Source of the DNA: Nitrospira sp. | GTDB lineage: Bacteria > Nitrospirota > Nitrospiria > Nitrospirales > Nitrospiraceae | NCBI GenBank assembly: GCA_024331095.1 | Contig: JANDJE010000015.1 | Location: forward strand, 1 to 55,082 | Length of the DNA: 55,082 bases | Reading direction: 5' to 3' | In this document: positions 16,564 through 26,249 of the stretch, in pieces | How positions within the stretch are numbered: the stretch's first letter is position 1 | Layout of the letters: every line of letters begins with the position of its first letter | Position numbers and translations under genes: made by a program | The notes under the pieces: generated by a model | Databases searched by the model: none | Told to the model about the DNA's origin: nothing | The model's input: the letters and a program-made list of their open reading frames with translations, nothing else

Positions 16564-16887
16564 ATGGCGGACCCGATGGAAGAAGAGATTCAAAAAGAAG
16601 TGAGGGCGCATAAGATTTTGATCTACGGTAAAGGCACCAAACAGATGCCGATGTGCGGGTTTACACGCGAGACCATGCAGTTTTTCGACAAGTATGGCTA
16701 TCCCTATGAGGTCATCGATGTGCTCTCTCAGCCGGCCAAGCGGGAAGCTCTCACGAGAATGACCAATTGGCCGACGTTGCCCAAAGTTTTCATCGATGGG
16801 ACTTTTTATGGGGATACCGACATTCTTGATCCGATGGAAGCCAAGGGCGAGATCGAGCCTCTGTTAAAAAAGGTGTTCGGGAGATAG
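16564..16887 (+). CDS. grxD: Monothiol glutaredoxin (Grx4/GrxD type) with CGFT active site
   Basis: 107 aa, preceded by AAAGGAG. The thioredoxin fold contains KGTKQMPMCGFT, with Cys31 as the sole active-site Cys, followed by WPTLPKVFIDGTFYGDTDIL, the glutathione-binding cis-Pro and GG/GD region. Canonical members carry CGFS; here the fourth residue is Thr. Such proteins assemble glutathione-bridged [2Fe-2S] dimers or heterodimers with BolA, whose gene lies just upstream. It is expected in the cytosol, carrying or storing Fe-S clusters. Confidence 0.93.
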   Translation: MADPMEEEIQKEVRAHKILIYGKGTKQMPMCGFTRETMQFFDKYGYPYEVIDVLSQPAKREALTRMTNWPTLPKVFIDGTFYGDTDILDPMEAKGEIEPLLKKVFGR

Positions 16888-17050
16888 GCGTCTCCGTCGG
16901 CCCACCGTTTGCTCGGCGGCCGTGCTGCGATCCGCTGAAGGAGTGATCCTCTCACAAAGCTGATATATTTTTAAGGAGAGGTTGCAAACGCAGCCGCTCC
17001 TTCGAGGGTTGCCTATCGGTGGATATCAAGGACGTCAAGGAGAGAATATC

Positions 17051-17812
17051 ATGTGTGAGTTGCTTGGCCTCAATTTTAACCAACCTGTTCGGTGCTCGCT
17101 CTCTTTCAGAGGGTTCCGTCATCGCGGCGAACGTAACCCGCACGGATGGGGAATAGCCAGATTTGATGGTCGAGCCTGTCAAGTATTCAAGGAACCAATT
17201 AAAGCCCCAAACAGCAAGTTGGCCACGTTCCTCCGCGACTATGAATCTTTTGCGAGCAAGATATTCATTGGCCATGTGCGGTACGCTAGCCGAGGTAATC
17301 CTACGCTTGAGAACACACACCCCTTTTTACGGACTTTTCGGTCCCGCGAGGTAGCACTTGCCCACAACGGCACTCTGGACCCAGATATCGCAAGGTCTTC
17401 ATTGAAGTTTCACCCTGTGGGTAAAACTGATTCCGAGTATCTCCTTTGTGCGTTGCTCACCGTGCTGTCCGAGCAGGGAATTGGCTTTACAGATTTTCAG
17501 AGAATTGAGGCCGTCCTTCGTGAATTCAACAGATTCGGCAACATGAATCTTCTTTTTTCAGAGGGGGACCATCTTTACAGCTATCGCGACCATAATGGCT
17601 ATAACGGCCTTTGCATGACTGAGCGGAAAGCGCCATTTAATAGAGTATCTCTGCGGGACGAGGATTGGGAGGTTGAGTTGGATGAGGAAAAGCGCCCGAC
17701 TCAAAGAGGTTTTGTGATAGCGACTCGCCCTTTGACGGACGAAGAGTGGAATGATCAGCCGCCAAGCTCTCTGCGTGTTTTCAAGGATGGACAGTGCGTC
17801 TATGGTGCCTAA
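17051..17812 (+). CDS. Class II glutamine amidotransferase (YafJ/EgtC-like), possible gene cassette
   Basis: 253 aa from the ATG at 17051 with AAGGAGAG upstream. It begins MCELLGLN, so removal of Met exposes the catalytic Cys2; FRHRGERNPHGWGIA, GHVRYASRG and LAHNGTL are the Ntn-hydrolase substrate loops. There is no synthase domain, so it would release ammonia for an unknown partner or act on a gamma-glutamyl compound. Codon use is less GC-biased than in the neighbours. Its TAA stop overlaps a GCCTAAC box that begins an attC-like element, the arrangement seen in integron cassettes. A promoter-like TATATT lies at 16964. Confidence 0.9.
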   Translation: MCELLGLNFNQPVRCSLSFRGFRHRGERNPHGWGIARFDGRACQVFKEPIKAPNSKLATFLRDYESFASKIFIGHVRYASRGNPTLENTHPFLRTFRSREVALAHNGTLDPDIARSSLKFHPVGKTDSEYLLCALLTVLSEQGIGFTDFQRIEAVLREFNRFGNMNLLFSEGDHLYSYRDHNGYNGLCMTERKAPFNRVSLRDEDWEVELDEEKRPTQRGFVIATRPLTDEEWNDQPPSSLRVFKDGQCVYGA

Positions 17813-17879
17813 CCATGCGGCTACACCTGATCGCGATTCCGCTGTGCTCCATATCGGCGGGTGAGCTTGGTCGTTAGCC
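17807..17879 (+). other. Integron attC-like recombination site (candidate)
   Basis: The element is 73 bases bounded by GCCTAAC (fits the R'' consensus RYYYAAC) and GTTAGCC (near R' GTTRRRY, one mismatch). The ends pair at six of seven positions, are separated from inner L-type arms (GCTACACC and GGGTGAGC) by six-base spacers, and a central CGAT/ATCG stem closes a loop. Length and architecture fit attC sites, and the R'' box overlaps the upstream stop codon as in cassettes. No integrase gene is in the window, so this would be a cluster lacking an integrase, or a chance dyad. Confidence 0.45.
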
Positions 17880-17913
17880 GGACGATTCCGATCCAGAGAC
17901 AGGAGATGATGTA

Positions 17914-18261
17914 ATGAACCGTGGAGGCGTAGGGGCCGGGTTTGCACTGTCTCTTCTTGGGGGCGCGAGTCAAGCTCAAGCGCCACCCGTCGCGACCCCA
18001 ACGGGTGGCGAGGGATCTGCATGGCACCAGCAGATGGAGCTGGCGCGGCAGATGGCTTCAATTGTGTCTTGGTGGTCAGACCCGTTCGGGAAGAAGCGTG
18101 TGGGGTGGTGGTGTTTGGGTCTTCTACAACAATCCCCACCCATTCCGCTGCATGGACATGATTCCAGAGAACTGGGTTGCGGCACGGGAGCCAAATGCCT
18201 ACCGCTCGAAAAATGGGCGGGCGTTCGCCGGTGCACCGGTCGACCTTGCCTTCTTTCGTGA
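17914..18261 (+). CDS. Hypothetical ORF with signal-peptide-like start, possible second cassette gene
   Basis: The ATG at 17914 has AGGAG eight bases upstream and lies 34 bases after the attC-like site, as a cassette gene would. The first 23 residues (MNRGGVGAGFALSLLGG then ASQAQA) read as a weak signal peptide. After about residue 68 the protein becomes implausible, while an overlapping frame ending at 18310 reads more naturally (FYNNPHPFRCMDMIPENW), so a frameshift near 18100-18120 may have broken it. I do not recognise it, and it may be a pseudogene or not a gene. Confidence 0.3.
   Translation: MNRGGVGAGFALSLLGGASQAQAPPVATPTGGEGSAWHQQMELARQMASIVSWWSDPFGKKRVGWWCLGLLQQSPPIPLHGHDSRELGCGTGAKCLPLEKWAGVRRCTGRPCLLS
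17981..18010. repeat. Perfect 10-bp inverted repeat
   Basis: CGCCACCCGT (17981-17990) and ACGGGTGGCG (18001-18010) are exact inverse complements separated by ten bases. It lies within the doubtful ORF at 17914 and is not followed by a T-tract on either strand, so it is not an obvious terminator. It could be a cruciform or RNA hairpin within a mobile element remnant. Confidence 0.6.
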
Positions 18262-18366
18262 TTCGGATTACGGTGCTCATGAAGCGGCTCCTCTCGTTGG
18301 TGTGGGGTAGTGGTTGTCTGGTCCACGGTCACCGCACTGCACCACAAAGGCAGCCGCTTCGTCGAT

Positions 18367-18432
18367 TTTCAACTAAGGATGGCACACCCTCAAGCGGCGC
18401 TTCGCGCCCCTTTTGTTGCTCGCCGGTTAACG
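18367..18432 (+). other. Hairpin with attC-like features at junction with cyclase pseudogene (weak)
   Basis: AAGCGGCGC-TTC-GCGCCCCTT forms a GC-rich stem-loop of the kind at the tip of many attC sites, flanked by TTTCAAC on the left and GTTAACG on the right. The flanking boxes match the R consensus poorly and pair imperfectly. The readable frame of the broken cyclase starts exactly at the right edge, so this is a plausible recombination junction. The evidence is weak. Confidence 0.2.
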
Positions 18433-19042
18433 AGGCTGTTATTATGCTTCGAATCGCATCGAGATACCCGAACATGGCGGGACGCACATCGATGCTCCCG
18501 TTCATTTTTCACGGGGTGGGCGGACGGTCGATCAGATTCCGTTGGACGGGTTGGTCGGCCGGGCTGTCCGCGTCGACGTTAAGTCCCGTTGCGAGGAAGA
18601 TCGGAATTATCGTGTAACGGTTCAAGACCTCGAACAGTGGGAGGCCGAGCATGGGAGAATTCCAGATCAAGCCATCGTGTTGTTGGAAACGGGCTATGGT
18701 CAGTACTGGCCTTCGCGGGAGCGGTATCTGGGGACAGGGCAGCGAGGAACAGACGGCATGCGAGCGCTGCGGTTTCCCAGCTTGCACCCGGACGCGGCGG
18801 CGTGGCTAGTCCACGAACGGTGAGCCAAGGCTGTCGGGATTGATGCCGCGTCGATTGATTACGGACAATCGACGGCTTTCGAGACCCATGTGGCACTTCT
18901 GTCTTATCAGGTGCCGGTCTTTGAAAACCTTGCCGAGTTACATCGGTTGCCGGATCGCGACTTTACGGTGATCGCCCTCCCTATGAAAATTGCGGAGGGA
19001 ACCGGCGGGCCCTTGCGGATTATGGCGGTTATTGCTCGATAA
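18431..19042 (+). pseudogene. Cyclase-family protein (kynurenine formamidase-like), 5-prime truncated and nonsense-interrupted
   Basis: One frame reads YYASNRIEIPEHGGTHIDAP, then VHFSRGGRTVDQIPLDGL, IVLLETGYGQYW, an in-frame TGA at 18821-18823, then VGIDAASIDYGQS, VFENLAELHRLP and IALPMKIAEGTGGPLRIMA to the TAA at 19040. HGGTHIDAP is the metal-binding signature of the cyclase family (PF04199), which includes KynB kynurenine formamidase. The N-terminus before YYASNR is missing, with a TAA just upstream at 18428. The gene is therefore truncated and carries a nonsense codon. The neighbouring IDO-like gene would produce the substrate of a KynB-type enzyme. Confidence 0.8.
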
Positions 19043-19168
19043 ATAGCGGAGAGTAACGGATGCCTCCTCTTCGGCCGGTTTTAGGCCTGCCCAATGTCTT
19101 CCGCCGAGCCTTTCACGATTGGCGACTGAGGAAACGTGAAATAGCCTGCTCAGGCAAGGAGTTGCGTC

Positions 19169-19585
19169 ATGCCCGTTGACGGTGCGCCGACGGATGATAC
19201 ACTGGGAACCGGCATGACATCGCCGGGAGACCGTTCGCGTTTCCCTTTGCGGAGGGGCAGGGTATGGAGCAACGAACAATCAGTGTCCGAGAGTGATCTC
19301 ACAAGACAGAGTATGATCCATATTCTTTTGGCTGCCGGGCTGACAGTGGGAGTCGTTTTCGTGCATTGGTGGTACGATCTGTTCTGCCGATTTGAGGACG
19401 ATCCCATGCCGCCCCCCGAACGTTCCCATGGTCCGTTGTATGCGGATGTGGCAACCACAAGCGCGACGCTTTTAGAGAGGGAGCAGCCTCTCCTTCGGCA
19501 TGGCCGAAGCGGGAGCAGGTTTCGATCCAAGGCCGACAGTTCCCTTCTGAGGGACCAATCGCAGGATCTCCGTCGAGCGGCCTAA
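19169..19585 (+). CDS. Hypothetical protein with one transmembrane helix
   Basis: 138 aa from the ATG at 19169, preceded by AAGGAG at seven bases. A polar, Arg/Ser/Asp-rich N-terminal part (1-48) is followed by one hydrophobic helix, IHILLAAGLTVGVVFVHWWY (about 49-69), and a charged C-terminal tail. No domain is recognised. It sits between the broken cyclase gene and the convergent IDO-like gene. The good ribosome site supports it, but the composition is only moderately protein-like. Confidence 0.45.
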   Translation: MPVDGAPTDDTLGTGMTSPGDRSRFPLRRGRVWSNEQSVSESDLTRQSMIHILLAAGLTVGVVFVHWWYDLFCRFEDDPMPPPERSHGPLYADVATTSATLLEREQPLLRHGRSGSRFRSKADSSLLRDQSQDLRRAA

Positions 19586-19625
19586 TCGCCTTCGTGCGCG
19601 CTCTTTTTATCCTGGAAAAAACTGA

Positions 19626-20828
19626 CTAGGACGCGACGGCCTGTTTGGTTTCGTCCAAGTGTTTTTGGAGATATGTCATGAAGGGGGTGCCGCCGGTCCC
19701 CACCGAGGTGGGATTGCTTGCGTGGGTTTGGTGTTGGCGATGGATGTACTCATCGGCATAGCCGATGTGGATTTCCCGGAACTGGGCCAAAAGGGCGACG
19801 CAATCACAATAGGCGGACCACAGTTCGGGATGACGCCGCTTGCGATCGCGAACGTAGCCCGACAGCAGGGGGCGCCCCTGATCGTCGGTTCGACTCTCCA
19901 GTGTCTCAAGGAAGGCACGGTGGCGCGGAGGCATGTAGTCCCGCATCTCCCGCAGATAGACCGTCAAGGGGTCGGGGGCGTGACGGATACCGAGTCCCGC
20001 GTCCAGGCAGGGGACGATGGTGCTTTGGGCGCCGGTCTCTCCGCGAAACTGCCTCGGCTGCTCCCCATAGGCTTCGACCTGTTCATAGACAAGGCCGGCC
20101 GGCAACGAAGGGTTGTTTTTCCACCCGTGGATGTAGGGCCTGACCCGTGTGTAATACACATAGGGATCGCAGCGTTCCTTCATCCGGAGCAAAGTGTCCC
20201 GCATGGCGATTTGGGCGGCGCCCAAGGCTCGTAGGCCGGACAGAACATCCTCGTCGTTCCCCTGCGAGGCGGCGTTGATGGCTCTTACTAAACCGTTGAG
20301 ACCGGGGCCCGCTTGCCGTTCGATCTGAATGTGGATCACGACAAACCACTCTTCATCGATCCCGCCGAGGAAGTTCTGGAGCAAGACGATATTGTCGAGT
20401 TGAACGGGTTTCGATTTGTCCAACCGGCGCCAGTTATCCAGCGCATAAGAGGCGTAGGACAAGACGGGAGGACGGCCGACTCGCTTGGCGATCTCATGCC
20501 AGGGGGCGGAAAGTTGTGCGGGAATCTTGTCGGTCGGATGATCGGGCGTTTCCCACACGTAGGCGTGACCGGCGAAAGAAAGGACTCGCATCGCGGCTCG
20601 ATGCTCGGCGTCGCCCCAACCGGCCGGAACAGAGGGGAGCAACGGCGCATGTTCGTCAATAAACCGGCGAACATGGCGAGCGCTCAGCAATTTCGGCAAT
20701 TCTCGGCCGAGGAAATCGAGCGTGGCGCACTCAGGGACCGTTTCCAGGGGATCGGACGGCAGGAATCCCCTTTCTGGAGAAAGGTCAAAATCCGCGAGCG
20801 TCAGCGGGCGATGGGTACTTGGTGCCAT
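19626..20828 (-). CDS. Indoleamine 2,3-dioxygenase-like haem protein
   Basis: 400 aa. The IDO fold is clear: MRVLSFAGHAYVWETPD, PPVLSYASYALDNWRRLD, FLGGIDEEWFVVIHIQIE, the haem-pocket stretch QFRGETGAQSTIVPCLDAGL, then YLREMRDYMPPRHRAFLE. EIHIGYADEYI near the C-terminus carries the proximal haem-ligand His. IDO enzymes open the indole ring of tryptophan with O2 to give N-formylkynurenine, the first kynurenine-pathway step. No signal peptide is present, so it is cytosolic. The only related gene nearby is the broken kynurenine-formamidase-like gene at 18431-19042, so the pathway appears incomplete here. Confidence 0.87.
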   Translation of the reverse strand: MAPSTHRPLTLADFDLSPERGFLPSDPLETVPECATLDFLGRELPKLLSARHVRRFIDEHAPLLPSVPAGWGDAEHRAAMRVLSFAGHAYVWETPDHPTDKIPAQLSAPWHEIAKRVGRPPVLSYASYALDNWRRLDKSKPVQLDNIVLLQNFLGGIDEEWFVVIHIQIERQAGPGLNGLVRAINAASQGNDEDVLSGLRALGAAQIAMRDTLLRMKERCDPYVYYTRVRPYIHGWKNNPSLPAGLVYEQVEAYGEQPRQFRGETGAQSTIVPCLDAGLGIRHAPDPLTVYLREMRDYMPPRHRAFLETLESRTDDQGRPLLSGYVRDRKRRHPELWSAYCDCVALLAQFREIHIGYADEYIHRQHQTHASNPTSVGTGGTPFMTYLQKHLDETKQAVAS

Positions 20829-20844
20829 GTCGATCTAGAACCTT

Positions 20845-20872
20845 ACTCTATCATTCTGTGGCGAGATTGCAA
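20845..20872 (-). promoter_or_regulatory. Possible sigma-70 promoter for the IDO-like gene
   Basis: On the minus strand TTGCAA (20867-20872) and TAGAGT (20845-20850) are separated by 16 bases, 17 bases upstream of the ATG. The match is moderate, and the leader would be very short. Confidence 0.35.
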
Positions 20873-20990
20873 TAAGCCCGGTGGCACAGTTTACAATTGA
20901 CAGTGAGGGACACAAAAGACAGCCGGTCATCGGCGACGCCCGTTTTAGGCGGGGCGGATGATGTGCACCTGTCGTAATCTCGAATATCAA

Positions 20991-21018
20991 TGGACCGGTC
21001 GAGGGTTATTGCTATAGT
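20991..21018 (+). promoter_or_regulatory. Possible sigma-70 promoter for the exported protein gene
   Basis: TGGACC (20991-20996) and TATAGT (21013-21018), 16 bases apart, lie 23 bases before the GTG start at 21042. The -10 is good and the -35 is moderate. Confidence 0.45.
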
Positions 21019-21041
21019 TGAGTCAGCAAGGAGGTGTCGTC

Positions 21042-21848
21042 GTGGCGTATTTGCAAAAGTCTCTGCTGTGCACCGTGAGCGGCCTCTTCTTTCTGTTGGC
21101 CGGATCCGTGGCCGGCGCGGAAGGAGACGGCGGGGGACATCAGGATCGTCATCTTTATCTGAAGCACGATGGAGGAACATTCACGCATTATCTCGAGCTT
21201 CGAGCCGACGGATCTTATCGGCGAGTGGCCAAAGGCTCTCAATCCATCGAAGAGCGAGACCATGGAAAGTGGCGACAAAATAACGAGCGGAAGCTGCTGC
21301 TGAGATCCGATGCCCACTTTCGGAATATCAGTTCGGGCGATTTGCTGATTTCCATGCGGCAGCGCGATCGGTTAAAAACCTTGCCCGATCTCAAGCAGCG
21401 CATTCAAGCATTCCTAAAGGCCCATCGCTCCCAGGAGTTCCCACCCGAGGACATCGAGCGCATCAGAGAAACCAATATCGGCGGTGATCTTCAAATCAAG
21501 GTCGCCGATATCACGGTACTGGGCTCCAGGCGAGTGCAGCGGTCCGATCTGGAAAAACTTTTGAGCGAAATCGATCGTTTCTTGTCCAGCAGCGAGAAAA
21601 ATCTCTTTACTTTGGTGCCGCTGGAGTACAAAACGGCGACCATCTATGTCGATGATGATCGCGCCGAATTGACCAAAAAGATCATCGCGGACGAATTGGC
21701 CGGAGTTCCCACCCCGACCTCGACCGCCGATCAGCACGGATATCAGGAAATTGACCAGGCGCAATTTCTAAAAGAGACGAACGATCCCCCGACGGTGTCT
21801 CTTTCCTCGCAGGAAGGCGATCGTCAGAAACGCTCCGGGCACGACTGA
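21042..21848 (+). CDS. Exported protein of unknown function
   Basis: 268 aa from GTG at 21042, chosen because AAGGAGG lies seven bases upstream. The N-terminus MAYLQKSLLCTVSGLFFLLAG, followed by AEG, is a Sec-type signal peptide with cleavage near residue 24. The mature protein starts with a beta-rich region resembling a small extracellular sensor-like fold (YLELRADGSYRRVAKG), then a helical charged region (LKQRIQAFLKAH, DLEKLLSEIDRFLSSSEKNL). No catalytic motif is seen. It is likely periplasmic. It stands alone, convergent with ahcY. Confidence 0.7.
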   Translation: MAYLQKSLLCTVSGLFFLLAGSVAGAEGDGGGHQDRHLYLKHDGGTFTHYLELRADGSYRRVAKGSQSIEERDHGKWRQNNERKLLLRSDAHFRNISSGDLLISMRQRDRLKTLPDLKQRIQAFLKAHRSQEFPPEDIERIRETNIGGDLQIKVADITVLGSRRVQRSDLEKLLSEIDRFLSSSEKNLFTLVPLEYKTATIYVDDDRAELTKKIIADELAGVPTPTSTADQHGYQEIDQAQFLKETNDPPTVSLSSQEGDRQKRSGHD

Positions 21849-21998
21849 CAAGAATGACTCTGACCTCCCCTCCAAGCCGTGCAACGCTGCGGCTGTCGCG
21901 ATGGCCGCAGCGGAAAGCACGTTTGGGGCATGTGCGCCGTGATGAGCGAACAAACAAGCCTCGGCAGGTGAAAAGCCGGACTGAACTCCGGCTCGGCG

Positions 21999-23330
<1,332 letters not shown>

Positions 23331-23383
23331 TCAAACTGGTCTTTGATAGTCCCACGTCGGTCCGGCGCCGAGATCCGTCCCGG

Positions 23384-24532
<1,149 letters not shown>

Positions 24533-24576
24533 AGAGTCCTCTGGGTTGTGAGAGTGGTCGATACGTTGGCTCACAT

Positions 24577-24615
24577 GACGGGACGTCCGGCCTCGCCGAG
24601 GCCGAACGTCCCGTC
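24577..24615 (-). promoter_or_regulatory. Strong hairpin at the 5-prime end of the metK leader
   Basis: GACGGGACGT at 24577 and ACGTCCCGTC ending at 24615 form a 10-bp outer stem, continued after one mismatch by CGGCCTCG/CGAGGCCG. With the promoter at 24629-24657, transcription would begin about 24622, so this 39-base stem-loop would be the first element of the metK RNA, 45 bases before the ATG. No U-tract follows. It could stabilise the RNA, bind a regulator or be part of an uncharacterised leader regulator. It does not look like the SAM riboswitch classes I know. Confidence 0.6.
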
Positions 24616-24628
24616 GAAAGCGAAGAGG

Positions 24629-24657
24629 ATTCTAGAGAAGCCGGCGCCTTTTGTCCA
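24629..24657 (-). promoter_or_regulatory. Sigma-70 promoter for metK
   Basis: On the minus strand TGGACA (24652-24657) and TAGAAT (24629-24634) are separated by 17 bases, each one mismatch from consensus. Transcription would start near 24622 and give a leader of about 90 bases. Confidence 0.7.
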
Positions 24658-24703
24658 TTCTTTCTGTAGGCTGGGCCTGCGGAGAAGGACCGCCTTGCGT
24701 TCC

Positions 24704-24733
24704 TTGACAGGTTTTGAAGGCCGTTTGTAAGAT
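24704..24733 (+). promoter_or_regulatory. Sigma-70 promoter for the thioredoxin-like/CcdA operon
   Basis: A perfect TTGACA (24704-24709), an 18-base spacer and TAAGAT (24728-24733) lie about 50 bases before the GTG start at 24785. It is divergent from the metK promoter. Confidence 0.65.
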
Positions 24734-24784
24734 GACCTGATTTTCGATCGGATAGGACGATCATTGCCTCAGAGGAGAAGATCG

Positions 24785-25342
24785 GTGCGATGGTTTCCGC
24801 CCGTTCGGCTCTTGGTCGGAGCGATGGTTGTTATGTCGACGCAACCGGCTTTTGCGCCCGATGCGACGGCGATGCCTTCGCTATGGGCGCAGGACGACGA
24901 GCGAAATGTCGTGCGGGTGGGGGACCGGGCGCCGGATTTTTATCTGCGCGATCTTCATGGCGAGACCGTGCGTCTCTCCCAATTTCGGGGGAAGGTCGTC
25001 CTGCTGAATTTCTGGGCGACGTGGTGCGGGCCTTGCCTGATCGAAATGCCGGCTTTGGAGCAACTGTATCGGAGGTTTGCCCGAAAGGACTTTGAAATCC
25101 TCGCCATCTCGACGGATCCTCAAGGCGCGGCGGTGACTCGTCCCTTTCAGCGGGAAAGGGGGGTGACCTTCCCGATTTTACATGATCCCGATATGCACGT
25201 GGGTCTGACCTATGGAGTGCGGACGCTTCCCCTGAGCTTCATGATCGATCGCCGAGGGGTGATTCGCAAGAAAATTTTCGGCGCCCGCGATTGGGATTCG
25301 CCCGAAGCCCATGACTTGATCCGGATGCTGATGAAGTCGTAA
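24785..25342 (+). CDS. TlpA/ResA-type membrane-linked thioredoxin (thiol-disulfide reductase)
   Basis: About 185 aa from GTG at 24785, chosen for the AGAGGAG seven bases upstream. A signal/anchor segment (RLLVGAMVVMSTQPAFA) precedes a thioredoxin-like domain: VGDRAPDFYLRDLHGETVRL, NFWATWCGPCLIEMP with the redox CGPC, and TLPLSFMIDRRG with the cis-Pro. Such proteins reduce apocytochrome c cysteines in the periplasm before haem attachment. The gene ends two bases before ccdA, encoding its electron donor, so this is a system II-type cytochrome c maturation unit. Confidence 0.9.
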   Translation: MRWFPPVRLLVGAMVVMSTQPAFAPDATAMPSLWAQDDERNVVRVGDRAPDFYLRDLHGETVRLSQFRGKVVLLNFWATWCGPCLIEMPALEQLYRRFARKDFEILAISTDPQGAAVTRPFQRERGVTFPILHDPDMHVGLTYGVRTLPLSFMIDRRGVIRKKIFGARDWDSPEAHDLIRMLMKS

Positions 25343-25344
25343 AG

Positions 25345-26091
25345 ATGACGCAAGCGCTTCCCCAGATTTCCTTTCTGGCGGCGTTCTCCGCCGGACTGTT
25401 GTCGTTTGTGTCTCCTTGCGTGCTTCCCCTGGTCCCGTCCTATATCTCTTACATCACGGGTTTGTCGGTCGAACAACTGATGGACGTGTCGGCGCGGGAG
25501 AAATTCAAGAAGTCGATCGTGCTGAACTCGTTGTCGTTCATCGCCGGGTTCTCGGCGGTCTTCATTGCGTTCGGCGCGTCGGCCAGTTTTTTGGGGCAGG
25601 CCCTTATCGCCTATCAGGACTACATCCGCCGGATCGGCGGGGTTCTGATCGTGATTTTTGGGCTCTATCTGCTCGGCATTCTCAACCTGAATTTCTTAAA
25701 AACGGAGCACCGCTATCAGTTTCGCAGTCGCCCGGCCGGCTACGCGGGATCGTTTTTGGTGGGCGTGGCCTTTGCCGCGGGGTGGACTCCGTGCGTAGGC
25801 CCGGTTTTAGGATCGATTCTTCTGTACGCGAGCACCAGCGACTCGCTTGTGAGCGGGGTCGTGCTCTTGACCTGCTATTCTCTGGGGCTCGGGCTGCCGC
25901 TGTTTCTCACCGCCTTGGGCGTCGATCGATTTTTGGCCTATTTCAAGGAGGTGCGGGCCTACCTATGGGGCGTCTCGACGGTGAGCGGCATCCTGCTGAT
26001 CGTCGTCGGCGTTCTGATTTACGCCAATTCCCTCACCATGGTGACCAGTTTTCTCGAAAGATACGGAATCGGCTGGTACGTCGGCCAGTAA
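25345..26091 (+). CDS. ccdA: Cytochrome c biogenesis protein CcdA (DsbD-like thiol transporter)
   Basis: 248 aa with six transmembrane segments. LLSFVSPCVLPLVPSYISYI holds the first redox Cys with flanking prolines, and FAAGWTPCVGPVLGSIL holds the second; together they form the transmembrane thiol pair. CcdA carries reducing equivalents from cytosolic thioredoxin to periplasmic ResA/TlpA-type proteins. It follows the thioredoxin-like gene with a two-base gap and probably completes the operon. Confidence 0.95.
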   Translation: MTQALPQISFLAAFSAGLLSFVSPCVLPLVPSYISYITGLSVEQLMDVSAREKFKKSIVLNSLSFIAGFSAVFIAFGASASFLGQALIAYQDYIRRIGGVLIVIFGLYLLGILNLNFLKTEHRYQFRSRPAGYAGSFLVGVAFAAGWTPCVGPVLGSILLYASTSDSLVSGVVLLTCYSLGLGLPLFLTALGVDRFLAYFKEVRAYLWGVSTVSGILLIVVGVLIYANSLTMVTSFLERYGIGWYVGQ

Positions 26092-26249
26092 GAACTTCCG
26101 TGCCTCCGTGTACGGTCCATTTCCCATTTCCTCGGCATATCACCGCTACAGCAAGCCTATGTAGCACGCGGGTTTCGATGTATCCGATTGGAATTGCAAG
26201 CTCAACGTCATCGAGTACGTCGTCGTTATTCAGATTGGGACGCAAGAGG

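Noticed and set aside
18177..18617. 146-aa plus-strand ORF across the cyclase remnant
   Set aside because: Wrong frame relative to the clear cyclase motifs; the composition is not protein-like.
24533..24621. Known SAM riboswitch in the metK leader
   Set aside because: The leader has one simple hairpin and lacks the multi-helix junction or pseudoknot elements of the SAM classes I know.
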